From contig JAICQA010000171.1 of NCBI GenBank assembly GCA_025929595.1, forward strand, positions 1-6,067: a stretch of 6,067 bases of DNA, given 5' to 3'. The number at the start of each line of letters is the position of its first letter. The stretch's first letter is position 1. The notes beneath the pieces were generated by a model. It ran no database searches, was not told the origin of the DNA, and saw only the letters and a program-made list of their open reading frames with translations. Below are positions 1 through 5,579 of this stretch, piece after piece. Source of the stretch: Xanthobacteraceae bacterium (GTDB taxonomy: Bacteria > Pseudomonadota > Alphaproteobacteria > Rhizobiales > Xanthobacteraceae). A program made the translations under genes and the position numbers.

Positions 1-1175
1 AACCCGCCGAGCACTTCGAGCCGGTGCTTGATCTCCGCGAGGCGATATTTCGTCCGCCGCTGGAGCACGGTGCGGCGGTGGTCGATCCACTCTTTCAGCA
101 CCTCGGCGAGGTTGCAGACCTTTGGCACCTGCCCGTTGACCAGCACGTTCAGGTTCAGCGGAAAACGCGCTTCGAGCTCGGTGAGCTTGAAGAGCTGCTC
201 CATCATCACGTCGGCATCGACCGTGCGCGAGCGCGGCTCGATGACGATGCGGATGTCCTCGGCGGACTCGTCGCGAATGTCGGCGACAAGCGGCAGCTTT
301 TTCTCGTTGATGAGGTCGGCGATACGCTCGATCAGCCGCGATTTCGGCACGAGATAAGGAATCTGCGTAACCACCGCGACCCAGGTGCCGCGCCCGCCCT
401 CTTCCTTGTCCCAGCGCGCACGCACGCGGAACGACCCGCGGCCCGTGTTGTACGCAGCGCGGATCGTCGCCTTGTCATCGACGATGATGCCGCCGGTCGG
501 AAAGTCGGGGCCTTTGACAAATTTCAGAAGGTCCGAGGCCTTGGCCTTCGGATTGTCGATCAGATGAAGCGCGGCATCGAGCAGTTCCGCCGCATTGTGC
601 GGCGGGATCGAGGTCGCCATGCCGACCGCGATGCCGGTCGAGCCGTTCGCGAGCAGGTTGGGGAACGCCGCCGGCAAGACGATCGGCTCGTTCGATTGCC
701 CGTCATAGTTCGGCCGAAAGTCGACGGCGTCTTCGTCGATCCCCTCCAGCAGCAGCCGCGCAGTCTCGGTGAGACGCGCTTCCGTGTAGCGGTAGGCCGC
801 CGCGCTGTCGCCATCGACGTTGCCGAAATTGCCCTGCCCATCGACGAGCGGATAGCGCGAGGAGAAATCCTGTGCGAGCCGCACAAGCGCGTCGTAGATC
901 GCCTGGTCGCCATGCGGATGGAAATTGCCCATCACGTCGCCGACGATCTTCGCGGACTTTTTGAAGATGCCGCCCGGATCGAGGCGCAGGAGACGCATCC
1001 CGTAGAGGATGCGCCGGTGCACCGGCTTCATGCCGTCGCGCGCGTCGGGGAGCGCGCGGTGCATGATGGTCGAGAGCGCGTAGGCTAGATAGCGCTCCTC
1101 GAGCGCATCCTTCAGCTCGACGATCTCGACGCCCTTTTCAGGCCCCGATGCGGGGGGAATCACTCGCTTGCCCAT
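1..1175 (-). CDS. parC: DNA topoisomerase IV subunit A (ParC), N-terminal part, cut by the window edge
   Basis: This is the breakage-reunion subunit of topoisomerase IV. With ParE it decatenates daughter chromosomes and relaxes supercoils by an ATP-dependent double-strand passage. I translated the minus strand from the ATG at 1175 and found 391 codons open to the left edge, about half of a usual ParC of roughly 750 residues. The beginning, MGKRVIPP, is followed by ALEERYLAYALSTIMHRALP and DARDGMKPVHRRILYGM (about residues 24-60), the standard start of the winged-helix region. The block HPHGDQAIYDAL is at 86-97, and AAAYRYTEARL contains the catalytic Arg129-Tyr130. The STIMHRALPDARDG wording and the MGKR start favour ParC over GyrA. 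The last visible residues, RRTKYRLAEIKHRLEVLGG, enter the coiled coil. It lies 42 bases after recO on the same strand, so read-through from the upstream operon is possible. No frame break is seen. Confidence 0.96.
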   Translation of the reverse strand, partial: MGKRVIPPASGPEKGVEIVELKDALEERYLAYALSTIMHRALPDARDGMKPVHRRILYGMRLLRLDPGGIFKKSAKIVGDVMGNFHPHGDQAIYDALVRLAQDFSSRYPLVDGQGNFGNVDGDSAAAYRYTEARLTETARLLLEGIDEDAVDFRPNYDGQSNEPIVLPAAFPNLLANGSTGIAVGMATSIPPHNAAELLDAALHLIDNPKAKASDLLKFVKGPDFPTGGIIVDDKATIRAAYNTGRGSFRVRARWDKEEGGRGTWVAVVTQIPYLVPKSRLIERIADLINEKKLPLVADIRDESAEDIRIVIEPRSRTVDADVMMEQLFKLTELEARFPLNLNVLVNGQVPKVCNLAEVLKEWIDHRRTVLQRRTKYRLAEIKHRLEVLGG

Positions 1176-1177
1176 GA

Positions 1178-1183
1178 ATCACC
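1178..1183 (-). promoter_or_regulatory. Shine-Dalgarno-like site of parC
   Basis: GGTGAT on the minus strand ends two bases before the parC ATG. It matches the 3' half of the full anti-Shine-Dalgarno complement (GGAGGTGAT), so its register fits normal initiation although the GGAGG core is degenerate. It supports the ATG at 1175. The 42-base recO-parC gap also holds a weak 5-bp inverted repeat (CCGAT/ATCGG) that overlaps this site, with no T-run to make it a terminator. Confidence 0.4.
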
Positions 1184-1217
1184 GATAGAAGAGGCTCAGA
1201 ATCGGCACAAGTGGCGA

Positions 1218-1946
1218 TCAGGCCGCGTTGGCCCGCGCCAGCGATGCCAGAAACGAATTCCGCGCCTCGGGCATGGTCAGGCCGCGCGGCTCATACACGC
1301 GCCGCAGCAGGAAGAATTCGGTCAGCGCAAAGCCCGCGACGATGTCTTCGACCGTTGCGCCCGCGCCGTGCCCGTTGAGGAAACCGGGCAACACAAGTAA
1401 TTGCGTTTTCCACGGCTCGCCCGCCGCCCGCGACACTGCCCGCCCCGATTTCGGAGACACATAGACAAGTTCTCCAGCGTCCCCGGTCGCGGCGCATTCG
1501 CCGAGATCGAGGCCGAAGCCGAGTTCCGCCAGCATCTGCAACTCGAACCGCACAAGGAGCGGCGCCGCGATCTGCGGCTCGTCGAGATGGTCGACGATCA
1601 GGCAGAGTGCATCGTACAGCGGGACATGCGGATCGCGCTCGGGCAGCAGGCGCAGGAGTGCTGCCAGCGTTTGCATGCAATAGCTCGCGGACGCCGAAGC
1701 CATCAGCCGGTCGGCGCGCGACACTGTGCCCTCGATCGTATAGTTGCCGAGATGCTCGTCGAGCCGCGCCCGCCAGATCGCGTGCACGCTGTTGCCCGGT
1801 TGCAGATAAGGTTTGATCCGCTGCGAGATGCCGCCGCGCACAAGTCCAAGATGCCGCCCGCGCGTTGGCGTCATCAACTCGACAATCGCGCTCGTCTCGC
1901 CGTGGCGGCGAACCCCGAGCACGATGCCATCGTCGGACCATTCCAT
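1218..1946 (-). CDS. recO: DNA repair protein RecO
   Basis: RecO is the mediator of the RecFOR pathway. With RecR it loads RecA onto SSB-coated single-stranded DNA at gaps, and it also anneals DNA strands. The 242-residue product has the family's usual length. The N-terminal OB fold is recognisable from MEWSDDGIVLGVRRHGE through TPTRGRHLGLVRGG (residues 1-39). The helical C-terminal region includes the block CAATG...YVSPKSGRAVS at about 151-172. Only one cysteine (Cys151) remains where some RecO proteins carry a four-Cys zinc site, which I understand to be common in proteobacteria. The reading frame extends upstream to a GTG at 2018, but that would add 24 unrelated residues inside era. The ATG at 1946 starts exactly at the conserved MEWSDDG and has an AAAGGA upstream. 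It begins 7 bases after the era stop, so it is almost certainly co-transcribed with era. Confidence 0.95.
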   Translation of the reverse strand: MEWSDDGIVLGVRRHGETSAIVELMTPTRGRHLGLVRGGISQRIKPYLQPGNSVHAIWRARLDEHLGNYTIEGTVSRADRLMASASASYCMQTLAALLRLLPERDPHVPLYDALCLIVDHLDEPQIAAPLLVRFELQMLAELGFGLDLGECAATGDAGELVYVSPKSGRAVSRAAGEPWKTQLLVLPGFLNGHGAGATVEDIVAGFALTEFFLLRRVYEPRGLTMPEARNSFLASLARANAA

Positions 1947-1953
1947 CGGCAAA

Positions 1954-2862
1954 TTATTCCTTTGGAAACTCCAACCCCGCCGCGCGGTAACGCGCGGGGT
2001 CGTTCTCCCAATCCTCACGCACTTTCACGTGCAGGAACAGATGCACCCTCTTCTCGAGCGCCGTCTCCATTTCCTTGCGGGCATCCATCGAAATCGACTT
2101 GATCATCCGCCCGCCCTCGCCCAACACGATTTTCCGCTGGCTGTCGCGCTCGACGAATAGCGTCTGCTCGATCCGCACCGAGCCGTCCTTCAGATCCTTC
2201 CACGAATCGGTCTCGACCGTGGATTGATAGGGTAGTTCCTCGTGCAGCCGCAGATAGACCTTCTCGCGCGTGATCTCGGCAGCCATGAGGCGCATCGGCA
2301 CGTCGGTGATCTCGTCGGCAGGATAATGGAACGGCCCGGGCGGAACCGCTTCCGCGAAATAGCGCAGCACGTCCGGCACACCGTCACCCTTCTCGGCCGA
2401 GATCATGAAAATTCGATCGAAAATCCCGAGCTTGTCGACCTCCGCCGCCATCACGAGCAGACTGTCGCGCGGCACGAGGTCGATCTTGTTGATGATGAGC
2501 GCCTTGCTCCCGCGCGCTTCGCCGAGCTTCCCGATGATCGCCCGCGCCTCCTCGTCGAACCCTTTCTTGGCATCGATCAGCACCGCGATCAGGTCGGCAT
2601 CACCCGCGCCGGCCCAGGCCGCCTTCACCATCGCGCGGTCCAGGCGGCGCTTCGGCACGAAAATTCCGGGCGTGTCGATGAACACGATCTGCGCGTTCTC
2701 AAAGATCGCGATGCCGCGCACCTGATTGCGCGTGGTCTGCACCTTCGGCGTCACGATGGAGACTTTAGCGCCCACGAGCTGGTTCACGAGCGTGGACTTC
2801 CCGACATTCGGTGCGCCGACGAGCGCGACGAAGCCGCAGCGCGTATTCGCCGTCTCAGGCAT
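1954..2862 (-). CDS. era: GTPase Era, ribosome small-subunit assembly factor
   Basis: Era is an essential GTPase that binds the 3' end of 16S rRNA and helps 30S subunit maturation, coupling ribosome assembly to growth. The 302-residue product has the full family layout. The G domain shows G1 GAPNVGKS (16-23), G2 around TTR (43-45), G3 DTPG (63-66), G4 NKID (125-128) and G5 SAEKG (155-159). The C-terminal KH domain covers about 205-295, with the GxxG loop as GEGG at 248-251 and a VHLFLHVKVREDW strand near the end. The frame has an ATG 63 bases upstream (2925), but that would add an Arg-rich stretch read out of frame from the rnc tail. The start at 2862 (MPETANTRCGFVALVG) matches the family, whose G1 motif sits close to the N-terminus. 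It overlaps the rnc stop by 8 bases (ATGCCTGA), which implies translational coupling with RNase III. Confidence 0.97.
   Translation of the reverse strand: MPETANTRCGFVALVGAPNVGKSTLVNQLVGAKVSIVTPKVQTTRNQVRGIAIFENAQIVFIDTPGIFVPKRRLDRAMVKAAWAGAGDADLIAVLIDAKKGFDEEARAIIGKLGEARGSKALIINKIDLVPRDSLLVMAAEVDKLGIFDRIFMISAEKGDGVPDVLRYFAEAVPPGPFHYPADEITDVPMRLMAAEITREKVYLRLHEELPYQSTVETDSWKDLKDGSVRIEQTLFVERDSQRKIVLGEGGRMIKSISMDARKEMETALEKRVHLFLHVKVREDWENDPARYRAAGLEFPKE
1958..1963 (-). promoter_or_regulatory. Ribosome binding site of recO inside the era 3' end
   Basis: AAAGGA on the minus strand lies 11 bases before the recO ATG and is built from the last sense codons of era (Pro-Lys-Glu). The spacing is slightly long, but it favours the ATG at 1946 over the upstream GTG and suggests that ribosomes ending era reinitiate at recO. 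Confidence 0.45.
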
Positions 2863-3607
2863 TGGCCTTCGCGCCCTTGACCGCCTTGGCTGTCTTCGCT
2901 TTTGCCTTGGCCTTGGCGCCCACATTCTCGCGCGTCAGCATCTCGGCCGCAGCGGCCTGCTCCGCGTCGCGCTTCGAACTGCCGCGCCCCTCGGCTGCGG
3001 CGAAGCCCGGCAAGTCGACGCTGATCTTGAATTCCGGCTTGTGGTCCGGCCCGCGACGATCGATCTCGCGATAGAGCGGCGGCGGCAGCCCACGTCCCTG
3101 TGCCCATTCCTGCAGCATTGTTTTCGCGTCGCGTAGCGGACGATGCGGCTCCAGCATCCGCCCGCGCCAGTATTTATCGATCAGCTTCGACGCGGCCTCA
3201 TAGCCCCCATCGAGGAACGTCGCACCAATCACCGCCTCGCAAACGTCGGCGAGGATCGCCGCCTTCTTCCGCCCGCCTGATTGGGCCTCGCTATTGCCGA
3301 GCCTGATGTGCGGACCGAGGTCCATCGCGACAGCGGCCTCCGCGCAGGCATCGCGTCGTACGAGATCGGCGAGCCGCCGCGAGAGTTCACCCTCTTCCGC
3401 TTTCGGGAAAGACTGAAACAGGAGCTCGGAAATTACGAGCCCGAGCACGTGGTCGCCGAGAAACTCGAGGCGCTGATAGCTGTCGGTTCGTTTGCTGCGC
3501 ACGCCGACGCCGCTCACATGGGTCAGCGCGTGTTCGAGCAGTTTCGGGTCGGCGAAGCGGTATCCGATCCGCTCTTCAAGCGCGGAAGTGGACTTCTTCC
3601 GCTTCAT
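2855..3607 (-). CDS. rnc: Ribonuclease III
   Basis: RNase III cuts double-stranded RNA with two-base 3' overhangs. It processes the 30S rRNA precursor and structured mRNAs and acts as a dimer with Mg2+. The catalytic domain is at about 8-150. The signature RLEFLGDHVL (46-55) gives Glu48 and Asp52, EEGELSRR lies around 71-78, and ILADVCEAVIG (118-128) gives Asp121 and Glu124. A dsRNA-binding domain follows at about 158-228 (DAKTMLQEWAQGRGLP to SSKRDAEQAAAAEML). The last 21 residues are an Ala/Lys-rich tail (GAKAKAKAKTAKAVKGAKANA less the final residue is the core), which is longer and more basic than the usual end. The length is 250 residues with the ATG at 3607. A GTG at 3634 would add nine residues inside lepB. 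I chose the ATG because it forms an ATGA overlap with the lepB stop. The era start overlaps the 3' end. Confidence 0.97.
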   Translation of the reverse strand: MKRKKSTSALEERIGYRFADPKLLEHALTHVSGVGVRSKRTDSYQRLEFLGDHVLGLVISELLFQSFPKAEEGELSRRLADLVRRDACAEAAVAMDLGPHIRLGNSEAQSGGRKKAAILADVCEAVIGATFLDGGYEAASKLIDKYWRGRMLEPHRPLRDAKTMLQEWAQGRGLPPPLYREIDRRGPDHKPEFKISVDLPGFAAAEGRGSSKRDAEQAAAAEMLTRENVGAKAKAKAKTAKAVKGAKANA

Positions 3608-4356
3608 CGCACCAGCGTGAACAGCCGGCTCCACCGCACGGACGTGGGCCAGGCCCAGATTTCCCAGGCCGCTCGCCCGTCTTCGATGGAGAAAAAGATA
3701 ATCTGCGCGCGTCCCACGAGATTTTCGTGCGGCACATAACCGACCTGCGCCAGCACGCGGCTGTCGGTGGAATTGTCGCGGTTGTCGCCCATCATGAAGT
3801 ACTGGCCGGGCGGCACTTCATAGACGGGCGTGTTGTCGTAGAAGCCATTGTCGACGAGATCAAGCGTCTCGTAGGTTACGCCGTTCGGCAGCGTCTCGCG
3901 CCAGCGGCGCACGGGCTGACCGCCAAATTCCGGATCGTCCAACCGCAGTGCAGGCAATGCCTCACGCTTCACCGGCTCGCCGTTGATGTGCAACAGTCCC
4001 TTGATCATCTGAATCTTGTCGCCGGGCAGGCCGATCACGCGCTTGATGTAATCGGTCGAGTCATCCCTGGGCAACTTGAACACCACCACATCGCCGCGGT
4101 TCGGCGCACCTTCCCAGATGCGCCCCTCGAACAAATTCGGCGAAAACGGCAGCGAGAAGCGGCTGTAGCCATAGGAAAATTTGGACACGAACAGGTAGTC
4201 GCCGACCAGCAGCGTGTTCTTCATCGAGCCGGACGGAATGTTGAAGGGCTGGAAAAGGAATGTGCGGATGATCAATGCGATCAACAGCGCGTGAAAGATC
4301 ACGCGCACGGTCTCTGCGAAACCGCTTTCCTGCTTCTGTTTTGTGGCCATGCTCAT
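3604..4356 (-). CDS. lepB: Signal peptidase I
   Basis: Type I signal peptidase is an inner-membrane serine protease with its catalytic domain in the periplasm. It removes signal peptides from Sec and Tat exported proteins using a Ser/Lys dyad. The 250-residue product has a short cytoplasmic N-terminus, one membrane segment at about 17-36 (VRVIFHALLIALIIRTFLF), and box B IPSGSM with nucleophile Ser44. Box D, DYIKRVIGLPGD, has the general base Lys105, and box E, GDNRDNSTDSR, lies at 190-200. A single transmembrane segment rather than the two of the E. coli enzyme is usual in Alphaproteobacteria. Two ATGs lie 6 bases apart (4356 and 4350), and neither has a clear Shine-Dalgarno sequence. A TTG at 4401 would extend the protein by 15 residues but is unlikely. 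The stop overlaps the rnc start by ATGA. A possible promoter lies just upstream. Confidence 0.96.
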   Translation of the reverse strand: MSMATKQKQESGFAETVRVIFHALLIALIIRTFLFQPFNIPSGSMKNTLLVGDYLFVSKFSYGYSRFSLPFSPNLFEGRIWEGAPNRGDVVVFKLPRDDSTDYIKRVIGLPGDKIQMIKGLLHINGEPVKREALPALRLDDPEFGGQPVRRWRETLPNGVTYETLDLVDNGFYDNTPVYEVPPGQYFMMGDNRDNSTDSRVLAQVGYVPHENLVGRAQIIFFSIEDGRAAWEIWAWPTSVRWSRLFTLVR

Positions 4357-4372
4357 GAACTTTGAAAACTCG

Positions 4373-4401
4373 CGTATAAACGCCCAAGCCGGGCGAGGCA
4401 A
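4373..4401 (-). promoter_or_regulatory. Possible promoter in the acpS-lepB gap
   Basis: On the minus strand TTGCCT (4401 to 4396) and TATACG (4378 to 4373) are separated by 17 bases, resembling -35 and -10 boxes of a housekeeping promoter. The spacer contains a perfect small inverted repeat, CGCCC-ggctt-GGGCG. Initiation about 7 bases past the -10 box would leave a leader of only about 10 bases before the lepB ATG. The match is modest and was picked by eye in a short gap, so chance is a real alternative. Confidence 0.25.
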
Positions 4402-4407
4402 TGCAGG

Positions 4408-4815
4408 TCAGCTGCCCGCTTTGGGCAGCGCGGAAATGATCACCATCGCCTGAGCCAGCGGCCATTCGTCGCTGATCGTCAGGTCGATTCGTGCCTCGTG
4501 ACCTTCTGGCGTGATGGCCTCCAGGCGCCGCAGCGCACCCCCGGTGAGCTTCATGGTCGGCCGGCCTGATGGCAAATTCACGACGCCCATGTCGCGCCAC
4601 CACACGCCGCCGCGGATGCCGGTGCCAAGCGCTTTCGCGCAGGCCTCCTTCGCCGCGAAACGTTTTGCGTAAGTCTCGACGCTCTTCGCTTTCCGTTCGG
4701 CGCGCGCCCGCTCGGTCTCCGTGAAGATGCGCTCAAGAAAGCGTTCTCCATGCCGCCCGATCACTTTCTCGATACGGCGGATGTCGGTCATGTCGGAGCC
4801 GAGGCCGATGATCAT
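4408..4815 (-). CDS. acpS: Holo-[acyl-carrier-protein] synthase
   Basis: AcpS transfers 4'-phosphopantetheine from coenzyme A to the conserved serine of acyl carrier protein, which is required for fatty acid and lipid A synthesis. The 135-residue length is normal for this small trimeric family. The Mg2+ site is visible as MIIGLGSDMTDIRRIE, with Asp8, and RFAAKEACAKALGTGI, with Glu57 and Lys61. The C-terminal block ISDEWPLAQAMVII (about 114-127) corresponds to the usual SxSDE/HxxxxAxA ending. The ATG overlaps the pdxJ stop by ATGA and has a GGAG seven bases upstream. The nearest gene downstream, lepB, starts 51 bases after the stop, the longest gap in the cluster. Confidence 0.96.
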   Translation of the reverse strand: MIIGLGSDMTDIRRIEKVIGRHGERFLERIFTETERARAERKAKSVETYAKRFAAKEACAKALGTGIRGGVWWRDMGVVNLPSGRPTMKLTGGALRRLEAITPEGHEARIDLTISDEWPLAQAMVIISALPKAGS

Positions 4816-5579
4816 GCGCCCGCTCCGGCCCGCGCACGGCCCCGCTGCATTGCCGCCTTGAAGCGGCGGATGGACTGCTCAAGTCCCACAAACACCGCCT
4901 CGCCTACGAGAAAGTGCCCGATATTCAGTTCGACGATCTCAGGTAAGGCCGAAATCGTTTCCGCAGTCGCAAAGTCGAGGCCGTGTCCCGCATGAACTTC
5001 AAGCCCCAGCGAGGCGGCCTGGCGTGCTGCCGCAACAATGCGGCCAAGCTCCATCTCGGCTGCCTGCTTGTGACCGTCGACCACCGCTTCGCACCAGGCG
5101 CCGACATGAATCTCGATCACCGGCGCACGCAGCCTAGCCGCGGCCGCCACCTGCCGCTCGTCACCGGCGACAAAAAGCGAAACGCGAATGCCGGCATCGG
5201 AGAGCTTCGCCACGATCGGCGCGAGATGATTATGCTGCCCAGCCGCATCGAGCCCGCCTTCGGTTGTGCGCTCCTCGCGCCGCTCAGGGACGATGCAAGC
5301 AGCATGCGGATCGACCTGCAGCGCAATTCGCAGCATCTCTTCGGTAGCTGCCATCTCGAAATTGAGCGGCGCATTTACCTCTGTCTTGATCCGCCGCACG
5401 TCGTCGTCGCGGATATGACGGCGGTCCTCACGCAGATGCACCGTGACCCCGTCCGCCCCCGCCGCAACAGCCGCCGCAGCCGCACGCGCCGGGTCGGGAT
5501 GACGTCCACCCCGCGCATTGCGGAGCGTCGCGACGTGATCGACGTTCACGCCGAGCCGGATCGGTTTCAATTCAGCCAT
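4812..5579 (-). CDS. pdxJ: Pyridoxine 5'-phosphate synthase
   Basis: PdxJ condenses 1-deoxy-D-xylulose 5-phosphate with 3-amino-2-oxopropyl phosphate to pyridoxine 5'-phosphate, the ring-closing step of the DXP-dependent vitamin B6 pathway in the cytoplasm. The 255-residue product aligns over its full length with the E. coli enzyme as I remember it. It has LGVNVDHVATLRNARG (9-24), VHLREDRRHI (47-56, with His48 and Arg50), FEMAATEEM around Glu75, the VPERREERTTEGGLD loop (97-111), and HAGHGLDF with His199. ELNIGHFLVGEAVFVGL forms the phosphate-binding end of the TIM barrel. The C-terminus is slightly extended and Ala/Arg/Gly-rich (RGRARAGAGA). The ATG start gives MAELKPIRLGVN, the usual beginning, and overlaps the rel stop by 8 bases (ATGGCTGA). 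The stop overlaps acpS. No upstream promoter can be placed within rel. Confidence 0.97.
   Translation of the reverse strand: MAELKPIRLGVNVDHVATLRNARGGRHPDPARAAAAAVAAGADGVTVHLREDRRHIRDDDVRRIKTEVNAPLNFEMAATEEMLRIALQVDPHAACIVPERREERTTEGGLDAAGQHNHLAPIVAKLSDAGIRVSLFVAGDERQVAAAARLRAPVIEIHVGAWCEAVVDGHKQAAEMELGRIVAAARQAASLGLEVHAGHGLDFATAETISALPEIVELNIGHFLVGEAVFVGLEQSIRRFKAAMQRGRARAGAGA
4823..4826 (-). promoter_or_regulatory. Ribosome binding site of acpS inside the pdxJ 3' end
   Basis: GGAG on the minus strand stands seven bases before the acpS ATG, within the last codons of pdxJ. It is the clearest Shine-Dalgarno core in the window. It fixes the acpS start at 4815 and supports coupling of the two genes. 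Confidence 0.55.

Noticed and set aside
24..1088. A 354-codon open frame on the plus strand across the parC region
   Set aside because: It lies antisense to an unmistakable parC frame. Its product is rich in Arg, Asp, Val and His without any recognisable motif, as expected from the complement of GC-rich codons. No ribosome binding site or conserved family supports it.
1176..1217. Terminator or promoter between recO and parC
   Set aside because: Only a weak 5-bp inverted repeat with a 14-base loop is present, with no T-run and no convincing -35/-10 pair. Whether parC has its own start inside recO cannot be decided by eye.
1947..2018. Longer RecO from the GTG at 2018
   Set aside because: It would add 24 residues unlike any RecO start and lie within era. 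The ATG at 1946 begins exactly at the conserved MEWSDDG with an upstream AAAGGA.
1401..2102. Long plus-strand open frames over recO, era, rnc, lepB and pdxJ (for example 1401-2102, 2242-2880, 3727-4365, 4983-5582)
   Set aside because: All are complements of well-identified genes, with arginine- and histidine-rich products and no family resemblance. They arise from codon bias in GC-rich DNA.
2863..2925. Longer Era from the ATG at 2925
   Set aside because: The added 21 residues are an out-of-frame reading of the RNase III Ala/Lys tail, and Era proteins normally begin close to the G1 motif.
4381..4395. CGCCC-AAGCC-GGGCG inverted repeat after acpS as an intrinsic terminator
   Set aside because: The stem is only 5 bp and is followed by just three T residues on the minus strand, so it is too weak to call. 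It is mentioned under the possible promoter instead.
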